A stretch of 64,000 nt of DNA, taken from the NCBI RefSeq assembly GCF_050433385.1, contig NZ_JBNPXI010000006.1:130641-194640 (forward strand). The letters run 5' to 3'. A program made the translations under genes and the position numbers. Below the pieces are notes generated by a model. It ran no database searches and was not told where the DNA came from. It saw nothing but the letters and a program-made list of their open reading frames with translations. This document shows positions 44,601 to 52,313 of the stretch, piece after piece. Origin of the DNA: Brassicibacter mesophilus. Its GTDB lineage: Bacteria > Bacillota > Clostridia > Tissierellales > Proteiniboraceae. Within the stretch, counting starts at the first letter, position 1. The number at the start of each line of letters is the position of its first letter.

Positions 44601-45215
44601 TCCTCCTGGCCCTCCACCTATTATTGCAACTTTCTTGCCTGTAGAAACTTTTATGTCTGGCATAAAAGCATTTTCATCTTTTAAATCAATATCTGCTACA
44701 AAGCTTTTTAACCACGCAATAGAAATAGGCTCATCCACTAATCCTCTTCTACATGCATCTTCACATGGATGAGGACATACTCTACCTATACTTGCTGGAA
44801 GAGGTAATTGCTCTTTAATAAGCTTTACAGCTTCTTTATATTGTCCATTGGCTATAAGCCCTACATATCCTTGACAATCGGTATTTCCTGGACACGCTTG
44901 TACACAAGGCGCTTTACAGTCTCCAACATGATCTGACAAAAGAAGTTCTAATGCTATTTTTCTAGAACCTTTTACTCTCTCAGTGTTTGTTTGTATAACC
45001 ATTCCTTCACTTACATCAGTAGCACATGCTCTCAATAGTTTAGGTATTCCTTCAACCTCTACTACACAAAGACCACATGCTCCATAGTTCTTTACACGTT
45101 CATCATGACAAAGCGTAGGTATTTCTATACCATTAGCTCTTGCAGCTTCTAATATTGTCTGTCCTTTACGACCAATGACTTCTTTACCATTTATATTAAG
45201 TCTGATTTCTGGCAT
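41637..45215 (-). CDS. Giant NuoG-like oxidoreductase subunit with fused GltD/NfnB-type module
   Basis: The 1,192-aa protein has, in order: a [2Fe-2S] domain (residues 1-80, CHDERVKNYGACGLC); a His-Cys [4Fe-4S] site (HVGDCKAPC); a GltD/NfnB-like flavoprotein (about 100-560, FAD motif IIGGGPGGLTAAYYLA, NAD(P) motif VVGGGNTAMDACRTA); two [4Fe-4S] clusters (CILCGLCVRVC, CISCGQCVSVC); and a formate-dehydrogenase-like molybdopterin domain (CSHCSVGC, then LCSKGRFG). The catalytic Sec/Cys position of FDH is Gln820 here (VQHG), so it is not a formate dehydrogenase. With the NuoF and NuoE proteins upstream it probably forms a soluble NAD(P)H/ferredoxin complex. It follows NuoF by 21 bp. Confidence 0.9.
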   Translation of the reverse strand: MPEIRLNINGKEVIGRKGQTILEAARANGIEIPTLCHDERVKNYGACGLCVVEVEGIPKLLRACATDVSEGMVIQTNTERVKGSRKIALELLLSDHVGDCKAPCVQACPGNTDCQGYVGLIANGQYKEAVKLIKEQLPLPASIGRVCPHPCEDACRRGLVDEPISIAWLKSFVADIDLKDENAFMPDIKVSTGKKVAIIGGGPGGLTAAYYLAKEGHQVAIYEAMPELGGMLRYGIPQYRLPKEVLNKEIKLIENMGVKMLTNIKVGTDVDLEYIREHFDAVYISIGAWKSAKLNCPGEELDGVIGGIEFLTKFAVNEPIRTGDRIAVVGGGNTAMDACRTAIRLGAKEVYALYRRTKVEMPAEEVEIKEAEEEGVIFKFLVSPIEIVGKDGKVSKIRLQKMKQGEPDKSGRRKPVPIEGDEEIIEVDSVISSIGQVVDVTGLDDIELTNRGTIHADEHSFLTNLEGVFAGGDATNRGADIAIAAVGEAKKASQVICRYLEGEIIPYKKPYYVERHDLTADDFEDIERKYRPKMPHLSTEVRKTNFEEIVLGYDEKSAKEDAMRCLECGCHDVHECKLIKYSNEYDVQPQRLSGEVHNRQMKDEHPFIMRNPDKCILCGLCVRVCDEIMGVTALGLVDRGFDTIVKPALNLPLNKTGCISCGQCVSVCPTGALQERLAVDKSVPVETNVTTTVCSHCSVGCNINLNTRGELLMRSLPVKDSKVDQGLLCSKGRFGFDIAEKDKRLTMPLIKKDGKFEEVSWEEAFLFTAKKAQSLTLLYGGNSIALSVSDRYTNEEIYLAEKFGHEVLKTDNITCFNSVQHGIKDVLGYDASANTFDELLSTNTIVLVGSDIVKNHTIVGLKIKKAVEHGAKLIVINPFDSQADEWAYRKIGSENKVGFLKEITKALIDNGATPKSDKALGFEELVKDLETVKVSEAAKEVAEIYGKSKKAMIVFEQNAVSIETAKMLANMAVISGHIGKPRSGIVQLKPNNNSQGLIDMGISVDPVEVKRGIENQSIKGLLVFGEDIRDVDLSKLNFLMVQDTHLTETAKLADVVIPAVSFAESRGTFTSSERRIQKINQAIIPMTGYENWQIIIKLANALSRKIEYTKPFEILTDISMENHDYFKVNKNYGSGIFWPVNGSPVLYNDGFNFPDKKARLQVVADGELFRTSINTNRLTNRFIELLRKEEII

Positions 45216-45236
45216 CAGTATACCTCCTTTTTATAT

Positions 45237-46991
45237 CTATTCAATTTCTACTGCATGGAAACGACAGACTTCATTACACTTACCACACTTGATACATATC
45301 TCACTATCAATTTTGTGTGCCTGTTTAGCTTCTCCCGTTATAGCGCTAACTGGACAGTTTCTCTTACATAGACCGCATCCAATACATTTTTCTTCATTGA
45401 TTGAATAGGATATTAAGTTAACACACTGCTTAGCAGGACATTTTTTCTCATATATATGCTTCTCATATTCTTCCCTAAAATATCTTAATGTGCTTAGTAC
45501 AGGATTTGGAGCTGTTTGCCCGAGTCCACAAAGTGACCCTTCTTTGATTTTTTCTCCTAGTTCTTCTAATAACTCAATATCTCCATCTCGCCCTTCACCA
45601 TCACAGATACGAGTTAATATTTCAAGCATTCTCTTTGTTCCTATTCTGCAGTGAATACATTTACCACAAGATTCTTTTCTTGTGAAATCTAAGAAGAACC
45701 TAGCCATATCAACCATGCATGTTGTTTCATCCATAACAACCATTCCACCAGAACCCATAATAGCACCTGTTTTAGCTATTGACTCATAATCAACCGGTGT
45801 ATCAACAAGATCAGCAGGAATACAACCACCAGATGGGCCTCCCATCTGAACTGCCTTAAACTCTTTACCGTCTTTTATTCCTCCACCTATATCAAATATA
45901 ATATCTTTAATTGACATACCCATAGGTACTTCAACAAGACCACCTTTATTTATTTTACCAGTTAGTGCAAACACCTTTGTACCTTTACTTTTTTCTGTAC
46001 CCATTGCTGCAAAGGCTTTTCCACCATTTAATAAAATCCAAGGAACATTTGCGAATGTCTCAACATTGTTTATATTAGTAGGCTTGTCCCAATAACCTTT
46101 CTGAGCTGGGAATGGAGGTTTTAATCTTGGCATACCTCTTTCACCCTCTAATGATGCAATTAGTGCAGTTTCCTCTCCACAAACAAAAGCACCTGCTCCT
46201 GCTTTAATTCTTATATCAAAATCAAATCTGTTTTCACCAAATATATCTTTTCCTAAAAAACCTTTTGCTCTCGCTTGTTCAATGGCTTTTTTCAGACGTA
46301 TTATAGCTAATGGATATTCTGCTCTCACATAAACAATTCCTGAAGTAGCTCCTATAGCATATCCAGCAATCATCATTCCTTCTATAAGATTATGAGGGTC
46401 TCCTTCTAATACGCTTCGATCCATAAATGCACCAGGGTCACCTTCATCAGCATTACAAACTATATACTTAGGAGTGTCTAAAGATTGACGTGCTGCATTC
46501 CATTTAAACCATGTTGGAAAACCAGCCCCACCTCTACCTCTAAGACCTGATATTTTAATTTCTTCTATTACTTCTTCTGGACTCATTTCTTTTATACAGT
46601 TTTCAATGGCTTTGTATCCGCCATCTGATATATATTCATCAATACATTCTGGATTAATAATTCCACAGTGTCTTAATGCAACTCTTTTTTGTTTTTCTAA
46701 AATACCTTTATCAGTTTCAGGCATTGTATATTCTAATGCTTTTTCACTTTCATGCAAATGTTTTCCGATAATATCTGAAATCATTTCAGTGGTTACTTTA
46801 ACATATGTTTCTTTATTTCCATTATCATCAATAACATCTACTATAGGCTCGAGATGACACATTCCTATACAACCCGTAAGAGTAAGTTCAGCATCAATGT
46901 CTCTATTTTTTAATTCATTTTCTATAGCTGCATAAACTTTATTTGCTCCAGCAGCTATACCGCAGCTACCTTGTCCAACAACAATTTTCAT
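45237..46991 (-). CDS. NuoF/HydB-like NADH-binding flavoprotein subunit
   Basis: This is the NADH-oxidising subunit (584 aa) of a soluble complex. An N-terminal thioredoxin-like [2Fe-2S] domain (CGIAAGANKVY ... GCIGMCHLEP) precedes the NuoF core with FMN/NADH motifs GLRGRGGAGFPTWFKW and CNADEGDPGAFMDRS and the N3-type cluster SCGKCIHCRIGT. Two extra ferredoxin clusters at the C-terminus, CIGCGLCKRNC and CIKCGKCNEVC, match HydB/NfnF-type rather than respiratory NuoF proteins. It starts 3 bp after the NuoE gene. The extra clusters support exchange with ferredoxin or electron bifurcation. Confidence 0.93.
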   Translation of the reverse strand: MKIVVGQGSCGIAAGANKVYAAIENELKNRDIDAELTLTGCIGMCHLEPIVDVIDDNGNKETYVKVTTEMISDIIGKHLHESEKALEYTMPETDKGILEKQKRVALRHCGIINPECIDEYISDGGYKAIENCIKEMSPEEVIEEIKISGLRGRGGAGFPTWFKWNAARQSLDTPKYIVCNADEGDPGAFMDRSVLEGDPHNLIEGMMIAGYAIGATSGIVYVRAEYPLAIIRLKKAIEQARAKGFLGKDIFGENRFDFDIRIKAGAGAFVCGEETALIASLEGERGMPRLKPPFPAQKGYWDKPTNINNVETFANVPWILLNGGKAFAAMGTEKSKGTKVFALTGKINKGGLVEVPMGMSIKDIIFDIGGGIKDGKEFKAVQMGGPSGGCIPADLVDTPVDYESIAKTGAIMGSGGMVVMDETTCMVDMARFFLDFTRKESCGKCIHCRIGTKRMLEILTRICDGEGRDGDIELLEELGEKIKEGSLCGLGQTAPNPVLSTLRYFREEYEKHIYEKKCPAKQCVNLISYSINEEKCIGCGLCKRNCPVSAITGEAKQAHKIDSEICIKCGKCNEVCRFHAVEIE

Positions 46992-46994
46992 CTG

Positions 46995-47522
46995 CTAGAC
47001 CCCCTTGCTCTCATTATTTCTAATTTCCCTTATTATTTCTCTTGCTTTGTTTGGTGTAAGCTTTCCATATGTCTCACCGTCTATCATCATAACTGGTGAT
47101 AAACTACAACATCCAAGACATGCCACATTGTTTAAAGTAAACAAATTGTCCTCGGTAGTTTCACCTTCACTAATTTTAAGCTCATCACAGATTGCTTCTT
47201 CTATACTTTTTGAGCCATTAACATGACATGCAGTACCTTGACAAAGCATAATTAAATGCTTTCCAATAGGATGTAATCTAAATTGAGTGTAAAATGTAGC
47301 TACACCGTGCACCTTAGCAGGCTTTATTCCTGTTTTTTCTGCAATATAGTTTAAAACTTCCTGTGGCAAATAATTATAAATTTCTTGAGCCTCCTGTAAG
47401 ATACTTATGAGACTTCCTTGAGTTCCACTATATTTTTCTAAAGTGGCATCGAGCTTATTAAGGTCGATATTAGTGTTACACATTTTAGCCTCATTACTCT
47501 TTTTGTCACTGCAGCAACACAT
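46995..47522 (-). CDS. NuoE/HydC-like [2Fe-2S] subunit
   Basis: This is the small thioredoxin-like [2Fe-2S] subunit (175 aa) that works with NuoF. The NuoE helical domain (LISILQEAQEIYNYLPQEVLNYIAEKTG) is followed by the cluster ligands CQGTACHVNG and NVACLGCCSLSP. The ATG at 47522 follows GAGAGGAG; a longer open frame to 47564 lacks a ribosome site. A Cys-rich start (MCCCSDKK) is unusual. It is the first gene of the three-gene operon. Confidence 0.93.
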   Translation of the reverse strand: MCCCSDKKSNEAKMCNTNIDLNKLDATLEKYSGTQGSLISILQEAQEIYNYLPQEVLNYIAEKTGIKPAKVHGVATFYTQFRLHPIGKHLIMLCQGTACHVNGSKSIEEAICDELKISEGETTEDNLFTLNNVACLGCCSLSPVMMIDGETYGKLTPNKAREIIREIRNNESKGV

Positions 47523-48000
47523 ATGATTCTCTCCTCTCAAATGATTTTGATAAAAAAATCTCAAATTGTAATGTCAAAATATACAAAATATGACATACTA
47601 AATGCTTAATCAAAGTTATATATGATGATCTTTAAAAACACGATTACATTATACCAAATTTCCTGTCGAATTACATGCAAATAATTTAATTGAATTTACT
47701 TGATTTGCATAAACTTTTTGTTCACTTTATCCTAAGTAAGATTTTTACACATTTTCTAATGATAATTTATGGAATAAGCTGTTAATATTACAAAAAATTA
47801 ATGTTATTTTGTTAATTATTTATCATAGTTTGCTTAGTTTCAAAATATTTTGTATTTATAATCATGATTATACCAGTATAATTACTAATTAGCTAGTACA
47901 AAAAATAGAAATTAGAATGTAATTATAGAATATTGTTTATAATCTGATAGCACAGTATAGAAAAATTCTATACCTGAGGCTATGATTTTCAAACAAAAAA
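47523..48000. other. Promoter region of the NuoEFG-like operon
   Basis: This AT-rich stretch of nearly 500 bp has no supportable gene. It contains a Rex-like 18-mer TTGTTAA-TTAT-TTATCAT (47809-47826), about 285 bp upstream of the NuoE start, and a perfect palindrome GTATAGAA-AAA-TTCTATAC (47955-47973). Several TATA-like stretches make promoter assignment by eye unreliable. Confidence 0.5.
47809..47826. promoter_or_regulatory. Possible Rex-like half-palindrome
   Basis: TTGTTAATTATTTATCAT matches the left half of the clostridial Rex consensus TTGTTAA-N4-TTAACAA exactly and the right half at five of seven positions. It is far from the NuoE start, so its role is speculative. Confidence 0.3.
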
Positions 48001-48024
48001 ATGAGTCAGGAGAATCTGACTCAT
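47990..48024 (-). terminator. Terminator after the permease-ferredoxin gene
   Basis: ATGAGTCAG (48001-48009) pairs with CTGACTCAT (48016-48024). On the minus strand it is followed by TTTTTTTGTTT. It lies 17 bp past the stop of the gene at 48042. Confidence 0.9.
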
Positions 48025-48041
48025 GTGTTTAAACAATAAAA

Positions 48042-48767
48042 TTATTCATAGCCTATTGCTTTTGCAGGACATTTATTAATGATTATTTCAATATCACTAA
48101 CATCAGTATTTGTATGTTCTTTAATAAGTGCTGCTTTTCCATCTATTAACTTAAACATCTCTGGACTAAGTTTTTCGCATAATCCACATCCAATACAATA
48201 TTGTTTGCTTATACCTATTTTTTTTATGCCATCATTATTTCCTTTTTTATCTTCAACAGGTATGGTATCTTTTTGAACTATTTTAGATACTAAATATGCC
48301 ATTATAAAAATTGAAATAGTAGTAAGTATCCACCTCACAGCCATAAACTTAAGTCCTAGAAATTTAGCTTCATTAGCAAGCATAGGTACTTTTATAACAG
48401 CCCATGTACTTAGTATTATCACTATGTTTGATATCTTCGCCCCCTTTTTTAACAGCATTTTACATACAGGAAATGCTGCATATATAGGGCCTGCTGATAC
48501 ACTCCCAAGCAGAAATGATATAATTGCTCCCTTTTTTCCTGAGCTTTCTCCAAAGCTATTCATAATCACTTCTCTAGGAATCCATGCCTCAATCAATGAA
48601 GTTAAAATAAATATTACTGGCATTATCTGAAGCATTTCTATTATATAATACGAACTATTTTCAAATGCTTGAACAGCTTTATCTGTTTTAAACACTACTA
48701 AGCTCAAATATATAGCTCCGACTATTAATAAAAGTTTATTTCTTCTCATGCATTTTGCTATGCTCAT
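48042..48767 (-). CDS. Permease subunit (DUF318/SMU_747c-like) with C-terminal ferredoxin domain
   Basis: This 241-aa protein has about five membrane helices. The core LGSVSAGPIYAAFPVCKMLLKKGA is typical of the DUF318/ArsP-like permease superfamily, in the half-size version found as adjacent pairs. Residues about 185-241 are a soluble ferredoxin-like domain with CIGCGLC-x-KLSPEMF and a distal Cys-Pro (KCPAKAIGYE). A ferredoxin domain fused to this permease is unusual and hints at redox-coupled transport or sensing. It overlaps the partner permease gene by 4 bp. Confidence 0.82.
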   Translation of the reverse strand: MSIAKCMRRNKLLLIVGAIYLSLVVFKTDKAVQAFENSSYYIIEMLQIMPVIFILTSLIEAWIPREVIMNSFGESSGKKGAIISFLLGSVSAGPIYAAFPVCKMLLKKGAKISNIVIILSTWAVIKVPMLANEAKFLGLKFMAVRWILTTISIFIMAYLVSKIVQKDTIPVEDKKGNNDGIKKIGISKQYCIGCGLCEKLSPEMFKLIDGKAALIKEHTNTDVSDIEIIINKCPAKAIGYE

Positions 48768-49246
48768 ATTATAACCCCCATAACAATCGAAATAAATATA
48801 GCAAATATAAAACTCAAAGAGTTTCTAACAAACGCAAATTTAATACCGAACTCCTGCTTTTCAAGTGGAAAGGTCACAACCCCAACCATAGTAAGTGTTG
48901 TTAAAAACGCGACTGCAGGAACTATACTAATTCCAAGGTCAACAAAGGAACCTACTAGTGGAAATGCAGCAAAAGCTGGAATCAAAGTAATGCTTCCAAC
49001 TGTTGCTGCAATTATAGTTGATAACAATGCATTTGATTTTTCCAGGTATTCTTTAATAATATTTGGTGGAATGAATGTTAATATCAAACCTATTAATAAT
49101 AAAATCCCTATAATCTGACCAATCATGTTTTTCATCATACCTTTTGCCATTTTCATAGAGTTAAAAGTTTTCTTCTTATCTTTTACTATAGAAGCGATAA
49201 AGGCTATACCAGTTATAACCCATAGAATTAATGTGAAAATATCCAT
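48764..49246 (-). CDS. Permease partner subunit (DUF318/SMU_746c-like)
   Basis: This is the second half-permease (160 aa) with four to five membrane helices. Its core ATVGSITLIPAFAAFPLVGSFVDLG mirrors the SAGPIYAAFP motif of the neighbouring subunit, so the two probably form one pseudo-symmetric channel. It overlaps the downstream subunit by 4 bp and follows the cupin gene by 1 bp. The substrate is unknown; superfamily members move arsenicals or other small solutes. Confidence 0.8.
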   Translation of the reverse strand: MDIFTLILWVITGIAFIASIVKDKKKTFNSMKMAKGMMKNMIGQIIGILLLIGLILTFIPPNIIKEYLEKSNALLSTIIAATVGSITLIPAFAAFPLVGSFVDLGISIVPAVAFLTTLTMVGVVTFPLEKQEFGIKFAFVRNSLSFIFAIFISIVMGVII

Positions 49247-49247
49247 T

Positions 49248-49574
49248 TTACTTTCCTCCGTAGTATCTTGGGTTTGGAGATTTTACAACAAAAAACTCAA
49301 GTATTTCATCATCAAAATTATTTACATTCATTTTAATATCATATGGAATGTTTATTATTTGCCCTTCTATATATCTCTGAGGTTCTTGATCTCCTAGCTT
49401 TAGTGTCATAGTTCCCCTTACAATTATCATATAGACATTTGAGTTGGAATAATGCTCAGGAAGACCCGTGTCCTTTGTAAGTATCATGTGGTTTAATGCA
49501 ACATTTTCATCATCAATAACCCTCTCAACTATTTTTTCGTTTAACTTTTTAAACATATAGATTGTTTCATGCAT
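49248..49574 (-). CDS. Small cupin-domain protein
   Basis: This 108-aa cytoplasmic protein folds as a single cupin barrel: PEHYSNSNVYMIIVRGTMTLKLGD with a weak metal-ligand set, then EGQIINIPYDIKMNV. The ATG at 49574 follows AAAGGAG. It is the first gene of the cupin-permease-permease operon, 92 bp from the divergent Crp/Fnr gene with a palindrome between them. Its function is unknown; ligand sensing or small-molecule binding is common for such cupins. Confidence 0.82.
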   Translation of the reverse strand: MHETIYMFKKLNEKIVERVIDDENVALNHMILTKDTGLPEHYSNSNVYMIIVRGTMTLKLGDQEPQRYIEGQIINIPYDIKMNVNNFDDEILEFFVVKSPNPRYYGGK

Positions 49575-49633
49575 AGCTATTCTCCTTTCATTTTCCTTTT
49601 TCTTATATTATAATTATTAAGATAATAACAAAC

Positions 49634-49649
49634 AGTAACCTTGGTTACT
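49634..49649. promoter_or_regulatory. Perfect palindrome, candidate Crp/Fnr-family (HcpR-like) operator
   Basis: AGTAACC-TT-GGTTACT is a perfect 7+2+7 inverted repeat between the divergent cupin and Crp/Fnr genes. The GTAAC-N4-GTTAC core matches the general form of Crp/Fnr-family sites and is close to motifs described for HcpR-type regulators. It ends 17 bp before the Crp/Fnr start codon, which suits autoregulation and control of the divergent operon. Confidence 0.7.
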
Positions 49650-49666
49650 ATTTAGGAGTGATTTTA

Positions 49667-50347
49667 ATGAATCTTAAAAATATTTTTGATGTATTATCCC
49701 ATACGGAGCTTTTTAATAGCTTTTCTTCTAATGAGCTTAATATATTATTTAAAGAAAAATATTACAGATTATCAGAGTATAATAAAAATAGTGTCATATA
49801 TTTTCAGAATGAAATATGTACTACAATTGATGTTATTCTTCAGGGGGAAATAGCAATACACAGAATTGATGAGAATGGAAATGTTTTTATAGTTTCGACC
49901 TTTTCGTCTGGAGATATCATAGGAGGAAATCTACTATTTGCTAACAAAAATACTTATCCTATGACAATCATATGCAAGAACAAATGTAAGATTCTGCATA
50001 TAAATAAAGAGTTAGTTCTTGAGTTATGTCAGAAAAACAAAGATTTTCTTGTGGCATTTATCCAATCTATTTCAGACAAAACATTGATTTTAACCGATAA
50101 ACTCAAGGCTGTAGCTATGAAAAGTATACGTCAATGTATAATTGATTTCTTAACTTATGAATACTTTCTTCAAGAAAGTAATGTAATCGTATTGAAAGTA
50201 TCAAAGAAAGAATTGGCTGAAAGATTTGGAATACAAAGGCCATCTCTTTCTCGCGAACTTAATAAAATGAAAAGAGATGGCCTTATTGATTTTGATTCTA
50301 AGACTATTACTATTAAAGATAATAATATAATAGGGTCTAGTACTTAG
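49667..50347 (+). CDS. Crp/Fnr-family transcriptional regulator
   Basis: This is a cytoplasmic regulator of 226 aa. An N-terminal cyclic-nucleotide-like sensor barrel (GEIAIHRIDENGNVFIVSTFSSGDIIGGNLLF) is followed by the dimerisation helix and a winged helix-turn-helix, SKKELAERFGIQRPSLSRELNKMKRDG. The FNR-type four-cysteine N-terminus is absent, so it is not a classical O2-sensing Fnr; three scattered Cys are present. It resembles HcpR and related anaerobe regulators of nitrosative or redox stress. The ATG at 49667 follows AGGAG; an in-frame GTG is at 49658. It is divergent from the cupin operon across a perfect palindrome. Confidence 0.9.
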   Translation: MNLKNIFDVLSHTELFNSFSSNELNILFKEKYYRLSEYNKNSVIYFQNEICTTIDVILQGEIAIHRIDENGNVFIVSTFSSGDIIGGNLLFANKNTYPMTIICKNKCKILHINKELVLELCQKNKDFLVAFIQSISDKTLILTDKLKAVAMKSIRQCIIDFLTYEYFLQESNVIVLKVSKKELAERFGIQRPSLSRELNKMKRDGLIDFDSKTITIKDNNIIGSST

Positions 50348-50391
50348 TAATAATATTTAGATATTGAAATGTAACACAAAGTATATTTTGA

Positions 50392-52104
50392 TTATATTCT
50401 AAACTTACTTATCAACGCGTTTAGTTTCTCAGCAAGTTCAGCTTGATTCTGAGACAGTTTCGCCACTTCCTCAACTGCCATAGTAACATCAGTAACACTT
50501 CTTAAAATACTATCTGAACTAGCTGCTGACTCCTCAGTATTTACTGATACGCCTTGTATTGCCTCTGTAACTTGAGTTATAGCTTCTGTCATTGAATTCG
50601 TAGACTGAACCACTTCTTCTGACATACTGCTTAATAATTGAGCATCATTCTCATACTGAACACCTATTTCCATCAACAGCTTATAGTCTGGTTTCACAGT
50701 ATCATCAATGAACTTAAGTATTTCTTCTGCATTATGTGATAGATTTTCAAAGGCTTCTTGAACTTGATTAACAACATTAGTAATATTAGTAACTGTTGTT
50801 GCAGACTGCTCTGCAAGCTTTCGTATTTCATCAGCTACTACAGCAAACCCATTTCCATGCTCACCAGCTCTTGCGGCTTCAATAGCAGCATTTAAGGCTA
50901 ATAAATTTGTTTGTGCTGCAATCTCACCTATTGTCTGAGCCATTGTTTGAACTTCATCAACTACTTTTCCAGCTTCTATAGCTTTGACTATCTTAGCATG
51001 ATTCTGTTCAATTATAGCATTTGTTGTTTTCATTGATTCCGAACCCTTCTCCACTATAGACTGAGCTCTTTTGGCTATTTCTTTAGCTGACTCGTATCCA
51101 CTGTTTGCTTTATTCTCAAGTTCATTTGTAGTAGCATTAATCTCTTCTGCTGACGCACTTACTTCTTGAGTTGTAGCACTAAGTTCTTGTGCTCCATTTG
51201 ATATTTCTGCGGTAGATTCATTAATATTTTCCATAGTAGAAGCAATTTCTTCTATTGTAGCCGATAACTCTTCACTTGAAGCACTTATCTCAGATGAACC
51301 ACCATTAATCTCCATTAACAGGTTTTTAGTGTTTTCAATTGCCTTATTTAATGATATTCCAACACTACCTATTTCGTCTTTTTCTCTAATCACGAGACTC
51401 TGAGTTAAGTCCCCATTTCCAAAAGCGTTTGTAAGCTTAACAATATTTTCTAGTCTCTTTGAAATATTGACAGATATCAATAATCCTAGTCCTATTGCGA
51501 CAATAAATGAAGCAATACTAAAAATTAACATGATTCTAAAAAATTCATTGTATATATCCAAATTTATACTATTTGCTTCCCGTGCTTGATTCATGTTATA
51601 GCTCAATAAACTATCTAATGATAAAAACATCTTGTCTTTAATGTCTGTAACAGAATCGAAAACAGCTTTAGCCTCATCATAATTCCCATCTTTAACAAGA
51701 GATAATATTAGAATACGTGCAGTCCTATAATCATTTAAATCTTTTTTGAACTGGTCATACATTTCTAATTCTTTTGGTTTCATAGGTATACTTTCTAATA
51801 CCTTCATGTCATCATTGTTTTCACTTACCAGCTTATTCATTGCTACTTCTATTTTTTCAACCTGCCACTCATTTTCTTCATCAAGTATTAACAGTATATT
51901 TGTAGGAATCTCTAATGCTCTTTCTTTAATAGAATGTATCTTTTCCAAAGACATTAAATAATCATCATGCATTAATATAGCATTTGAATTTATTCTACTA
52001 ATGCTGTATAATCCACCAGCACTAACAATGACTATAAAAATTGATAAAACTAAAAAAGACAATATAAGCTTCTGTACCATTTTCAAATTATTGAACCATT
52101 TCAT
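50392..52104 (-). CDS. Methyl-accepting chemotaxis protein with four-helix-bundle sensor
   Basis: A chemoreceptor of 570 aa. It has an N-terminal helix (LILSFLVLSIFIVIVSAGGLYSI), an extracytoplasmic 4HB_MCP-type sensor (about 35-185, with the typical GLYSISRINSNAILMHDDY start), a second helix, a HAMP domain (NISKRLENIVKLTNAFGNGDL), and a signalling domain with AAQTNLLALNAAIEAARAGEHGNGFAVVADEIRKLAEQS. The ATG at 52104 follows GGGGGATGATATT. It is convergent with the Crp/Fnr gene and has no che genes beside it. Confidence 0.92.
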   Translation of the reverse strand: MKWFNNLKMVQKLILSFLVLSIFIVIVSAGGLYSISRINSNAILMHDDYLMSLEKIHSIKERALEIPTNILLILDEENEWQVEKIEVAMNKLVSENNDDMKVLESIPMKPKELEMYDQFKKDLNDYRTARILILSLVKDGNYDEAKAVFDSVTDIKDKMFLSLDSLLSYNMNQAREANSINLDIYNEFFRIMLIFSIASFIVAIGLGLLISVNISKRLENIVKLTNAFGNGDLTQSLVIREKDEIGSVGISLNKAIENTKNLLMEINGGSSEISASSEELSATIEEIASTMENINESTAEISNGAQELSATTQEVSASAEEINATTNELENKANSGYESAKEIAKRAQSIVEKGSESMKTTNAIIEQNHAKIVKAIEAGKVVDEVQTMAQTIGEIAAQTNLLALNAAIEAARAGEHGNGFAVVADEIRKLAEQSATTVTNITNVVNQVQEAFENLSHNAEEILKFIDDTVKPDYKLLMEIGVQYENDAQLLSSMSEEVVQSTNSMTEAITQVTEAIQGVSVNTEESAASSDSILRSVTDVTMAVEEVAKLSQNQAELAEKLNALISKFRI

Positions 52105-52245
52105 AATATCATCCCCCTGTCTCCAATTCATAGATGTCATGCCCGTTAACAATCATTAGGTAAATTATATATCAATTTTCTTCATCATTCAACATAATTA
52201 TCCATTTGTGTATTTTATACTTAATATTTGTTTAAAATATACAAA

Positions 52246-52311
52246 GAAGTCCGCTGTCATACCTTAAATAAGGTTAATCAACGGACTTCCTCTATGTTAG
52301 ATGCCTAACAT
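52246..52311 (-). terminator. Tandem hairpins after the stalk-domain protein gene
   Basis: Two hairpins follow the stop at 52314: ATGTTAG-ATGC-CTAACAT (52294-52311), then GAAGTCCG ... CGGACTTC (52246-52289) with an inner ACCTTA/TAAGGT pairing. A T-rich tail follows on the minus strand. Together they likely end transcription. Confidence 0.75.
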
Positions 52312-52313
52312 CT

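Noticed and set aside
41637..45215. Selenocysteine or active formate dehydrogenase
   Set aside because: The position corresponding to Sec/Cys is a CAA glutamine codon (42756-42758), with no in-frame TGA.
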